A stretch of DNA of 64,000 nucleotides. It comes from Brachyhypopomus gauderio (lineage: Eukaryota; Chordata; Actinopteri; Gymnotiformes; Hypopomidae). The notes under the pieces are model-generated. The model saw nothing but the letters and a program-made list of their open reading frames with translations, did no database searches and was not told the origin of the DNA. Shown one piece after another: positions 53,350 through 64,000 of the stretch. Where the stretch lies: NCBI RefSeq assembly GCF_052324685.1, contig NC_135214.1:3393871-3457870 (forward strand), in the 5' to 3' direction. Position numbers and translations under genes: made by a program. Numbering within the stretch: the first letter of the stretch is position 1; every line of letters starts with the position of its first letter.

Positions 53350-56290
53350 TGTTGGCGTGTTATTTTGTTTGTCATGACATGAAATGTAATGTATGAAATG
53401 ACATACTCTTGTAGACCTTAAGTAATTCCTTTCAACTGCATGTCTTAAACGAATAAGCAGCAATAAAAGAAACTAAATAATATACAGTAGTAGTCGAAGA
53501 ACTGCTCAGGGGCACATGTACCATACACTGATGTTTACTGTTCTAATGTGTCTCAAGGTATCTGTTCTACTGTACTGTACTACTTGTTTGGTGCATGTAA
53601 TGTGGATGACAGAACTTTGTGTAGACTGCATTATGTTTTGTGCAGGGTTGTCCAACCTCTAAACCTTCAGCCACTGCCCTGACTGCATGTTTGTGTGCAC
53701 ATTACCTTTAAATGATGGGTTTCTATGTTAATGATTGGTCTAGAAAACCAGTGTACAAATTAAATGTGGGCAAAGAAAGAATATTTGCTAAGAGAAAATG
53801 CAGCTATAGTTGATTTTAGAATGCACAGGGAAACCACTCCTTCAAATCACTTGAAAAAATCTTATAAATAAAATAAAATGCAATAAATATAAATGCAAAA
53901 TAAGGTACTAGTCAAGCCACTGTTAGTTCTCCATTTCCCATGATTCACTGGATGAACATCACTGATCACACAGGAAACATCAAGCAATTATTTTTGACTT
54001 TCTGACAGCTTTTATTTCACAACACTCTGCAAAATACTGAGCCACATGTCGGGTTGGAGACGTCAGAGTGGGGGCACACAGACTGATAGACACACCCCTC
54101 CATGGAGGGTGCTGTTGGCGAGGAGAATGCCAGCGAAGTTAAACAATGTAAAATGTCATGAAAGTGTCTCAAATGTCTTTCAAGTCTTGCATATGTTTCT
54201 GAGGTACTTTGTAATATGTTTCTTGGTGACATGAGGTAGGGTGTGTGCATGTCTAATGGTTATTGTGGCAAATCTCACCACATCCGCTTGTTTCATACAC
54301 CTTTCACACAACCTTCACTTCTGCGATGCTGAGAATTATGTAACCGAATCAAATAAAAGCAATGAAAACTAAAAATGGATTAACATTTAAGAAAGTATCA
54401 CCGCTCATGTAGCAGCATACACACACTGACTCACCAGCTAGGTTTCTGGCTCATTATGCATAAAGAATCACATTTGCTTGTAAACAATCAGACAAACAAA
54501 TCAATGCATACATAATGTATTGTGGGGGCTCATTTAACAGTTCATCAAACAAACTGAAAGTGCTTGAGCTGAGACTAAAACTTCACTCGTAAGTCAGATA
54601 TTCAGTCTGGTGGCTTTTGATGTGAAGTGTGTGTTTGGTCTGAAGTGTGTGTTTGAGTAGTTTGAGATGACGCATTTCCTCTCTCTGACAACAGCCGAGC
54701 GCTTAACAATTTGTTTCCTGAATATAACAGTCATATAATTCGTTAACTGCCTGTCACACACACACATGCACACACACTCACACGGACACGTGGGAACCTT
54801 CATGTGCTTTTCGAAGCATATACACTGGAACCCACATCTTAGCCACAAAATAGGAGGCATTATATATTTTTATATTTTAAATAGAAATTTACCTTTTTTT
54901 CAAACAGTGTTGTAGATTTTTGCGCTGGTCCGATATACTGGGGAAGGATTATCTGGTAAGTTTGTGTGATCTTATACATGTGTGATCTTATACGTAATAA
55001 ATGTGTCTTATTCTATTGAAATGCCGAAGAAGCATCTTGGACATAAAGACTTTAGCTGTCTTATATCAGTTCTGTCACCTTGACGTGACATAAAATGTGA
55101 AAGAGAAAATAACGATGAAGATCATATTCCGTTATCAATTTTTTCTACGCAGTAAAAATGTCTTTTCATGAACTTTACCCATTTTAAGGGCCCCGCACTG
55201 CCGTGGTTATTTGCTTGTCTGTGGAAGTGGCTTAGGTGAGATGATGAGCAACAGACCTCCTCTGTTTCAGAGGAGCCTCACATTGCTATAGATGTCCTGG
55301 TGAACTCTAATGTAAACCACTGAGGTTCCTCTGAAAGTACATATAGAAATATGAGGAACTGTTCAGGCACTACATGTGCGGCCTGCCTGAGGGAATGCCA
55401 GGAATACCCCATACCCAATACCCCATACCCAATACCCCATACCCCATACCCCATACCCAACACCCCATACCCCATACCCCACTGCTACTTTGTGACTATG
55501 GCTGTTATAAGAAGAGCTATAAAAATACATTTGACTTGTTTGCAGGACAGATTTACAAATGACTGTAAGATCACGAGTCCCAAGGTCATAAATTACCTCC
55601 GAGTATATACACTGTTCAAATTAGCAGGCGGTGAGCAGCCTACTCAAAACCTCAAGCCTTTCCGGAAAAAGTCTGTGCAAAAAATCAGTGCAGGCAGATG
55701 AAGTAGGTGATGCTAATGATCTTGGCTCACAATGCTACCAGCGCAGTAAAAATTTGATCAACTTGCAAAAATTCCATCTGTCTGCCAGATATATTAATTA
55801 TGAAATACAATCCCCAGAGTAAAACAAAACCGATGTTTCCAGTGCACTGAGATTTCTTTAAAGATGTGTGGTTACGTCAAGCTTGTAGCACATATTTCTG
55901 CAGTGTCTGATTCACACACCTTGCACATCCTGTTCTGACATTTCTCTGCACTCTAACACACTGAAACTCACACACATTAATAGCACAGCTATAAGAATGC
56001 CTATGAAATGGTTTTTTTTGCATGATTTTGCTCAACTCAGCTAAACAATTTAGCTCCCAGATTCTCCTGAATTAAGCTACAGTTTGTATAATAATATCCA
56101 AACTTTTCTGATACACAGCAAGAAATGAAAATGTTCTTATTTTCACTTTTCTGACCAACATAAATGTTGATCACGCTCTGTGTGTTGCAGACTGATGCAA
56201 TAATGCATCGGCTAAAGAGTCTCTCTCTCTTTATGTCTCACACTCTCTTTTTATGTCTCACTGTCTCTCTTTATATCTCACACTCTCTTT
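53350..56290. other. intergenic / upstream region of p2ry8
   Basis: No coding exon seen. It contains a cccatac-type tandem repeat at 55403-55482. Non-coding 5' exons of p2ry8 may lie here, because an acceptor precedes its coding exon. Confidence 0.6.
55403..55482. repeat. tandem repeat of ataccc(c) units
   Basis: About ten units of 7-8 bp, C-rich on the plus strand. Confidence 0.95.
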
Positions 56291-56324
56291 CTCTTTATGA
56301 TCCCGCAGATAGAAGAAGCAAAAG

Positions 56325-57395
56325 ATGAGAAACATGTCTATGAGTAACATTAGCAGGATGGACAATGACACTCTGGCTATGTTGCAGAACAAACAGGCCA
56401 GCAACATTGTGTCTTTCATCTACATCGTTGTGACGCTGGTTAACCTCTGCGGTAACGGCCTGTCCATGTGGGTGCTATTATTCCGGACGTCGCCGAAAAC
56501 GCCTTCCATAATCTACATGATCAACCTCACCATCACTGACCTCGCCATGGGCTTGGCCCTTCCGTTCCAGATCGCCTACCAGATGCACGGCTACAACTGG
56601 ACCCTGGGCCCGTGGATGTGCAACACACTTACGGTCACCTTTTTCACCAACATGTACTGCTCCATTCTGACCATGACGGCCATCAGCGTGGACCGCTACA
56701 TGGGCATCGTGAAGCCCATGTTGTTCAGAGGGAGGCGTGAGAAGGCCAAATACGCCATCGCCATCTGCGTGCTCATGTGGGCCGTGGTCCTGGGCGTGCT
56801 CAGCCCGTTGGAGACGACCGACCTGACGTTTTACGTGAACGAACTCGGCATCGTCACCTGCTTTGACGTGCTGAAGAAGAACATGCTGCCATCACTCGTG
56901 CACTGGGCCATCTTCCTGTTTGCCATGTTCATCATCCTCTTCCTCTGTCCTTTCATCATGACGGCGTACTGCTACACCCGGATCATCTGGGCTCTGGTGA
57001 ACAGCCCCCGCAGCAAGCAGAAAGGCCGAGCCGTGCGTCTGGCCTTCATCGTCTTATTAGTCTTTGCCGTCTGTTTTGCACCCAACAACATCTTGCTCCT
57101 GGCTCACACGGTCTCAAAGCTGTACTATAACAAATCTCTCTACATATACTACAAGATGTCCTTCACCCTCAGCTGCATCAACAGCTGCCTCGATCCGTTC
57201 ATCTACTACTTTGCCTCAAAGGAGTTCCGGCGAAAGATGAGACATATGTTGAATCTGCGAACCTTCAGCACAACAGAGAAGGACTTTACTGACGGCCCCA
57301 GAGACAGCTTCTTCTCGGCACGCTCCGCTTCCAACGCCAACGAAGAGTATGAACACGGAAAGAGACGTGTGAGTCTGGGCAATACAAGCTTCTAG
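56325..57395 (+). CDS. p2ry8: P2RY8, class A GPCR (single coding exon)
   Basis: A G-alpha-13-coupled receptor on lymphocytes; the known ligand of P2RY8 is S-geranylgeranyl-L-glutathione, which confines B cells to germinal centres. The 356-aa frame (human 359) has seven hydrophobic segments, N-terminal sequons (NMS, NIS, NDT), the TM3-ECL2 cysteine pair C99/C179, DRY at 123-125, FAVCFAP in TM6 (247-253) and DPFIY in TM7 (290-294). The start ATG lies 16 nt after a good acceptor (tcccgcag, 56301-56308), so at least one non-coding 5' exon precedes it. The pyrimidine tract before that acceptor is made of repeated tctctctttatgtctcac units. asmtl follows downstream, the same two genes being neighbours in the human pseudoautosomal region. 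Confidence 0.95.
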   Translation: MRNMSMSNISRMDNDTLAMLQNKQASNIVSFIYIVVTLVNLCGNGLSMWVLLFRTSPKTPSIIYMINLTITDLAMGLALPFQIAYQMHGYNWTLGPWMCNTLTVTFFTNMYCSILTMTAISVDRYMGIVKPMLFRGRREKAKYAIAICVLMWAVVLGVLSPLETTDLTFYVNELGIVTCFDVLKKNMLPSLVHWAIFLFAMFIILFLCPFIMTAYCYTRIIWALVNSPRSKQKGRAVRLAFIVLLVFAVCFAPNNILLLAHTVSKLYYNKSLYIYYKMSFTLSCINSCLDPFIYYFASKEFRRKMRHMLNLRTFSTTEKDFTDGPRDSFFSARSASNANEEYEHGKRRVSLGNTSF

Positions 57396-57399
57396 TTTT

Positions 57400-60300
57400 C
57401 TAACTTTTATTTGACATGTTCCGTTCTGTTTCATCTTGTTTTGCCTTGTCCCGGGATGTTATGAGGAAGCCTGATGTCTCATGTGACATGTGAGGACAAG
57501 TCTCATGATATTCAGGCTCTTACTTTCTTTTAGTTGTAGACATTATAGCCAAGCTTACATGACAAGATTTAAGCTTTGTGGAGTTTGTGTAGCATGTGAA
57601 TATTTATTCTGAGTGATTCCCCGGGATCACTCAGTCTAGACAAAGCTTAACTCTTTCTATTAATCTGAATAGAACCATTTTTTATTATAATCTCCAAATA
57701 ATTCATACTTTATTAAATGCACCAATTGTATAGCTGAACTTATATGTGATGGAAGTAAATTGACTGATCACAGAAAATATATGTGTTAGTTTACACAGTG
57801 TTCTTATTTTTTTCATAAACGGTAAACAAGTGCATTTACAACATAAATGTTTATTAAAAGCACCCAGCTATCCAGTGATCACATGAAAGACACCAAAAAG
57901 ACTGGACCAGATGTGTAGAGCGTACAGAACTCTGGCCCACCTGTGCCAGTCAACCTATGCCAGGGTTCAACACAGGTGGCAAGAATAGAGGGTTATTATT
58001 CACCAAGCATAATTGATTATGTAATGTGTGTAATGCAACAAAAAAGTTAAATAATTTAGTTGGCAGCAATTTCTGTTTTGTCACTAAATTAAAAATATAT
58101 TGTCCTTTAAAATTTCATAACTTGATTGAAAAAACACTTTTGTGGGTCTCAGGGATGCATTTTCTTGCCGTATTCTTTATTTTTGTCAAAGCAGGTTATG
58201 AAATTATTAAATGTGTTTTTTTTTTCAATTATAATATTATGGTGTTTGTGGTTATATTGCAACTTGTGTTAGTAGTGCAGTATCCTGGAAAACCCCACTG
58301 ACATGTTTTTATTTTAAACTCACCCAAAACTCCCCTACACCATTAACTAGGAAATTGGCCCAGAAACCAGAACTTCCGTCACCATTTGAAACTGTTGCCT
58401 GACCTTTGCCCTCCTGGTGTGTCCATCTCCCTGAGAAGGTCGTTGCCAGGTGCTGATTAAACATCTCCTCACATGTGCTTTTGGTTCCTCATACTCACAT
58501 TTAGTTCCTTTGTTTTTTTTTCTTAGTTCAGTGATTTCAGGAGCGATACACAAAAGACGAAACAGGAACACGGGAAAGTCATTAAATGAAACAGGATACA
58601 CCTGATAAAATTTCACACATATCAAAATTTAAGTGAACAACTGCAACGACATGTTTCTATTCTTGACCAGACAACAACCCCTTTCACGTCTGAGACAAAC
58701 TGAGGCCACGCAAAACAGCGACCTTCTCCGTTCACACAGTCAATATAAGAGGAGACACCAGATAACTGACACGTTTTGGGAACACCATGCTGTTTCTGGT
58801 GGAAGCTCAGCTCAGGGGGCTTTACTACACCGATACACTGGTTTTGGTTTCGCTTCATTTTTTTGCTGAATCGTTCATGAGTTGAACGTCTAGAAACATG
58901 GTAAGATGAAGAAAAGGAAATAAGAAATACACAACACTGCCCCCCTGTGGTTAATATTAAAACTATTGGTTTACTAAGTTTTGAAAATTATTATGGTTAT
59001 GCTTGATGTTATAGCACCAAACTAAATAATTAAATCATCATTAATGTAATGCTATATTACATAATGTAATTCTAAGCTTACATTTGACTGTTGCCACCCA
59101 CAATCCATCTGTGAGATTTAATACTCCAGCTTCCTCATTAAGGGTAATTAACACGGGTCTGTCAAATTTGTACTGCAGACACACTATCTGCAGCCTTCGT
59201 CTCCACTACAGTTCTACAGAACTGGGTAGGTTCTTGAAGCCAGATTATTCATCTCTGATTACAAATTTCCTCTCTGGTTAAAATGTTATTGTTTTGTGAG
59301 GCACAAGTTCCTCAGTGTAATGGGAAGTTAACATGTTCAGTAATTTCAGACATACTAAAGAATATTCCCACACTGCAGTCAATGAAGCCTTACGTTTAGG
59401 GTTCGTGGTGAATTTTATTGTCATTCTAAACATGTTAACACATGATACAATGAAAAACATAGCCAGTGCCGGCAGCGTAAAATAATACAAACAGTTAAAT
59501 AACAAGGATAATTTACAACAATAAAAATTCAAGATTGTAAAACTAAATGTTAAACTTTAAAACTGTAAAACTCTAATAAACAAGAATAACTTAAAACAAG
59601 TAATTCTGATACTTCTCAGTCTTCTGACTGAGAGGAGGAGGGAGACGAAAAGGTTAAAACACTTCAAAGGTAAAATGTAATGTAGTCTCAAGAAACATAC
59701 CGATGCAGTTATTATGAAATTCACACGCTGTGTTTTTCAAGGAAATTGCATAATTTCTTTTCCATTCATTGTTGAGTATTTGTTCACAAAGATGTCTTAC
59801 ACTGAATTTTGTCTTTGAGTCTAAAATTTGATTTCTGTAACGCACATGCACAAGTTATATTGCAACATGTAGCAGAGGGAGAAAGTGTGTAGGCTAAATG
59901 TGGTGGACGTCACACCAGGTGGACTGGGATCTGAATCTGGATCCCTGTATTAGTGCAGCTGATTCCAAAATAACCCAACTGCATTCATGCACCATCACAA
60001 AACTCAACTGGTTATTACACATATGTTGGATGTCCTATGAAAAAAATGTACAACAGGAAATGACAGGGAAAAATGTGTTTATATAATCATAGAAAACATC
60101 AATGATGTATACAGTGTGCAAGTTTGATTTGAAGGATTTTGGCTTACAACTTTTGATTAAATTTTGTATTTCTATTTTAGATCTTTTTTATTTTATACAC
60201 ATAGTCAACCAACTATACAACATTTGTAATTATTCATCTGTTTATGTTATAATCACACTGGCACATGTCTAAAAGCAACTATACCATAATATAAAATGTT

Positions 60301-60500
60301 CCTGTAATGTAAAGCCACATGGAGACAGTAAATGAAGTAACATCCTCTTTAAGTGAGGTTACCCTCCAGGTTGGGTCCTCTGCTACATGGTGCATGATGT
60401 TTGAACGACTCAAATCACCCAGGAAGCCATATCAATGTCAACAATATGAACTGCTAAATAGGAAACTGGAAGTCTAATGAACACTGTGGAACGTTTCGCT
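57400..60500. other. p2ry8 3' UTR and intergenic DNA
   Basis: No exon or clear element recognised. ATTAAA variants near 57713 and 57852 could end p2ry8. Confidence 0.55.
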
Positions 60501-60539
60501 CGGCAAACGCACCGTCCTTTCTCTCAGTGCGCATGCTCA

Positions 60540-60610
60540 CACAAACTCCGCCCACTTCGCTCGGGTTGAACTTCATGGTGGAAGCGAGGAGGTAACAGAG
60601 AACTTCCCAG
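60540..60610 (+). promoter_or_regulatory. asmtl: asmtl first non-coding exon and promoter edge
   Basis: A small GC-richer patch with ccgccc ends at a donor (ttcccag then gtaaaa, 60610/60611). The exon carries a six-codon upstream frame (60575-60595). It would splice to 61016, just before the asmtl start codon. Confidence 0.5.
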
Positions 60611-61033
60611 GTAAAAACACAAGAGCGTGACATTTTAATGACACATTAAAATAGCATCACGACAATTGAATATATGCTTAATGTGATAACAAATGCGTTG
60701 CACTTCATCAGCTACTGTCGGTATTAATACCCCATGGCTGTGCAATCATCTTGTGAACTGTACGACACTCGTGGCATTCGTACTGATACAACCAGATAGT
60801 TATACATTTTAAGATGTACCCCTGTACTGTACAACATATGCAATATGATATAAATAAAGAGTTGGGCACGCTACTGAATCATTATACTCATAGCCTTGGT
60901 GGTCAGAGAGATGAAACTGGACCAGGATGTCTATGGACATATGGACCAGGATGTTTATTACTTCGCCGTCGTGAATATGTAACAAATTATATTTATATTA
61001 TATATATTACTGTAGATCTCCTCCGACAACACC

Positions 61034-64000
61034 ATGGTGTTACATCCAGTCATATCCAAGCTGATCAGCAAACGTGTTGTACTAGCCAGTGCGTCTCCAA
61101 GACGGCTGGAGATACTGACCAACACAGTAAGTGGCCCCTTCATTTGAGGATGATGACCTGTTGTTGTTGTTGTTTGTTTTGATGCCGATGTTGACGTGAT
61201 CCTTCGCTTGTAATGCAGGGATTACGATTTGAAGTAGTGCCTTCTTGGTTTAAAGAGACCTTGGACAAAACCTTGTTTAAAGCACCCTATGAATATGCAG
61301 TGGAAACAGCGAAGCAGAAGGCGATGGAGGTGGCTCAGAGAATGCCCTTTGTAAGTTTCTGGATGAAAACAAACAAAACAAAACACAGCTCAGCCTCCTA
61401 GTTTTCCATGTGAAGTAGCCCAGACATCTCACAACTTCATTACCGTGTGTGTGCTTAACTTCACATGTCCTGGGCTCAGAAACACCGGAAAACGCCTGAT
61501 ATTGTGATTGGAGCAGACACTGTTGTGGTATGCAGGTATCTTTCTTTTAGTAAAAAAAAAAAGTTGATGAATGATGGCTTGTTTAAAGGTTTGAATTTGT
61601 CCTGTGGTTTCAATTGCAGACAGTGGATGGACTGATTTTGGAAAAGCCTACTGATAAACAAGATGCCTACCAAATGTTATCCAGGTTCTATTTTTTTACA
61701 AAACTAGCTGTGTATTCTATGGGAAATGCACTGTACTATAATGGCTTTTCATACAGTATGTTTGAAACAATTGCCCGTTTTTTTTTTGTCCTGCTTAAAT
61801 GTATTTCAGATTGAGTGGTAAAGAACACAGTGTCTTCACAGGAGTGGCCATAGTCCTTTGTTCTGAAACAGAAGGTAAACTGAGTAAAATCTGAACACTA
61901 CCGATTCATGATTTTGGGAAGGACGTAAGCTTATTTTCTGTTTAATTCAGGGGGAGCTACAGAATACAGAGTGGTAGACTTTTATGAGGAGACGAAGGTG
62001 AAGTTTGCAGAACTGTCCGAGGAGATGCTGTGGGAATACATTAACAGCGGAGAACCCATGTAAGTACATGTGTTCCTGTCCGTTTCACTTGCTGTTGATT
62101 AATAGATATGGATTTTTTTGAGTATGTCCCGACTTCATGGAAACATTGAACTTTTGAACCGATGGACTTTAGTATAGTTACTTTTGAATATTTGCTTTAA
62201 CATGCTAGATGAGACATTTGATATTTAACACATGTACTGAAACTTTAAACCCCAATTTTCTCCCATTTTTAAGCCAGCCAGCGATCTCTCCCGTCTTACA
62301 CCCCGTGTAGGGTGTGGCGAACATCTGTGACCTTTGAACCATGTCAAGCCACCCGCTGCATGTTTTCCAGCTGGCCATGCTGCAGTGTGGGGTATCTGAT
62401 CACACTCGGAGGGGTGCGCTAAACGCCCATGTCAGAGTGTGAGCCTGTAGAGGTCCACACTCACTGGGACTGATATGAGAGAGAGTAATGCCATCTCTCC
62501 AACCCAGTGTCTGAGTTCTCTTGCAGTCCCTTTATGGAAGAAAATCTTTCACTGGTTATATATATTTATTTATAATGCATATAATAAAATGTATAAACTA
62601 GTTACAACTACTAAATCAATGTATTTGCCTATTAAATCATTGCAGTGTTTCTAAATGTCAGATTCCTTAAATGCATCATGTTGCCAAAAGGGAAAGTTGC
62701 TCTCACAGCATTAAAGTTGACTTTTTGTTCAACAAAGTTTAACGTCACCACAAACACACACGTATCACAACACACACACACACACCCAAAAAGGTTGGCT
62801 GCTAAGAAATGATGCTGATAATCCCACCCTCATCCGCAGGTGGCCTGTAAGGACAAATCCCCCATCAATGTATACTTGGTTTTTTCTAGAAGGCTAAGAA
62901 ACCAAACGCCAGTGTCAGTGTGAGTTTTCTGCTGTGTATTTTTTAGGGACAAAGCTGGTGGTTATGGGATCCAGGCACTGGGTGGTATGCTGGTGGAATA
63001 CGTGCACGGAGACTTTCTTAACGTGGTCGGCTTTCCTCTCAACCACTTCTGCAAACAGCTCAGTGCGATTTACAACAGCCCTTCCGAGAGCCCCACTGAC
63101 AAGGTGAAGGGAGGGGACTCGGTAGGTACCGCTGGGCCACGGGCCTTGGAGAACAGCCCATCTCAATGCACTAGGACAGGAGGTGCTGACCATCGGGAGG
63201 GCAGTGACTTCAGCAGCTCCCACTCTGCTGGCCGGGCCACTGTTCAGGAGCAGAACATGCCCACGTGTACCAAGAACAGCAGTCAAGGTTTCCCCCACAA
63301 CATAGTGGACATGCTGGATGGATTCAAAGTCTCAAAGGTAGATGTGTGTCATTAAACATGCATGTGGCTCGCAGTGCAGTGCACGCACCGCTCAAAGCTG
63401 GGACGCACCACCGGTGAAATGTCATCTCGTGACGAGTCATTTCTAGCTCTCTGTCAGACCTTGTTCACAGCCTGCAAGCTGAAAGTGTTTGATGTTCTGA
63501 GAGTCCCTGGAGGCCTCGGGCTGGAGGCGGTGGCTGAGCGTATCGGGGCTTCAGTGGCGGGGACCGAGCGCTTGCTGGACGCCGCTGTCTCCTTAGGCCT
63601 CCTACGCAAGCTCGGCCAGGGGGAGTCTGCTGGTAAGAGCAGATTATAATTAGGATTTACTCTTTGCTAATAAGTGCCTGGTCTCAGCAGCGAAATGGCA
63701 GCTGAATTTACTCTCTTAAAAGTCGCTCTCTTATTTCTGTGGCAGTTCCATTTCTCATTCATCTGTTTGCTTATAACACACAAGCATTTTGACTGAAACA
63801 TCACCGCTCCCTGATACCCTCTTTACTACCATGTGGAGATGGTTGTGTGCATGTACCAATGAACCTGCTGACACTGCTGTGTGCTGTGTGTCCCAGTGTA
63901 CAGAAACAGCGAGCAGGCCTCTCGGTTCCTGGTAACAGATGGCCCTCTGACCCTACATGGGTACATCCTGCACTGTGACGACCTGGTCTGGCCTCTCTTT
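61034..64000 (+). CDS. asmtl: ASMTL, Maf-type nucleotide pyrophosphatase fused to ASMT-like methyltransferase (3' truncated by window)
   Basis: A vertebrate fusion of a Maf/Ham1-like nucleotide pyrophosphatase with an acetylserotonin-methyltransferase-like domain; Maf proteins hydrolyse non-canonical or modified nucleotides. Exons: 61034-61126, 61219-61350, 61480-61527, 61620-61684, 61810-61874, 61951-62059, 62947-63337, 63458-63632, 63897 to past 64000, all in frame. The Maf part shows ASASPRR (18-24), IGADTVV (85-91), KQDAYQMLSRLSG and DKAGGYGIQALGG. A Ser-rich linker of about 70 residues in the 391-nt exon differs from human. The methyltransferase half begins TLFTACKLKVFDVL, its dimerisation helices, and is cut by the window end before the SAM site. 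p2ry8 upstream supports orthology. Confidence 0.95.

Noticed and set aside
62915-63298. 127-codon minus-strand frame
   Set aside because: Antisense shadow of the asmtl linker exon.

Overview
The window is nuclear DNA from a teleost fish. The genes are compact, multi-exon and vertebrate-type, with small introns, dense CA/TA microsatellites, several Tc1/mariner copies, hAT-type MITEs and a tRNA-derived SINE of the kind common in fish. Orthology was judged by reading the proteins against remembered human sequences. No search was run. The species is not determined; the SINE would suit an otophysan fish (low confidence).

Layout, left to right. (1) 1-1.66 kb: what looks like the 3' UTR of app (+), ending at a poly(A) signal. 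(2) 1.8-6.1 kb: gabpa (-), nine coding exons, 455 aa, tail to tail with app, followed by a CpG-rich promoter block to about 7.6 kb. (3) 8.3-10.1 kb: three short phase-0 exons (-) of an IL-2/IL-15-family cytokine, probably the IL-15-like gene il15l; its 5' exons were not found. (4) 10.2-15.7 kb: no gene seen. (5) 15.7-17.8 kb: mettl21c-like lysine methyltransferase (+), with a muscle-type promoter. (6) 18.4-28.8 kb: tfdp1 (-), eleven coding exons, 402 aa, with a CpG/NF-Y promoter. (7) 30.1-33.8 kb: dcun1d2 (+), 259 aa. (8) 36.2-42.6 kb: cdc16 (+), 18 exons, 615 aa. (9) 44.3-44.8 kb: an unrecognised two-exon gene for a 115-aa protein with a dual-acylation-type N-terminus. (10) 45.1-50.9 kb: upf3a (+), ten exons, 455 aa, with a 0.9-kb G-free minisatellite in one intron. 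(11) 51-56 kb: intergenic, with a Tc1 copy. (12) 56.3-57.4 kb: p2ry8 (+), single coding exon, 356 aa. (13) 60.5-64 kb: asmtl (+), running off the right edge.

The gene order joins blocks that in human lie on 21q21 (APP-GABPA), 13q33-34 (METTL21C, TFDP1, DCUN1D2, CDC16, UPF3A) and the pseudoautosomal region (ASMTL-P2RY8). The genes do not form one pathway, although TFDP1 (E2F partner), CDC16 (APC/C) and DCUN1D2 (cullin neddylation) all act in cell-cycle and ubiquitin control. For each complete gene the exon phases add up to an intact frame, which is the main internal check on the models.
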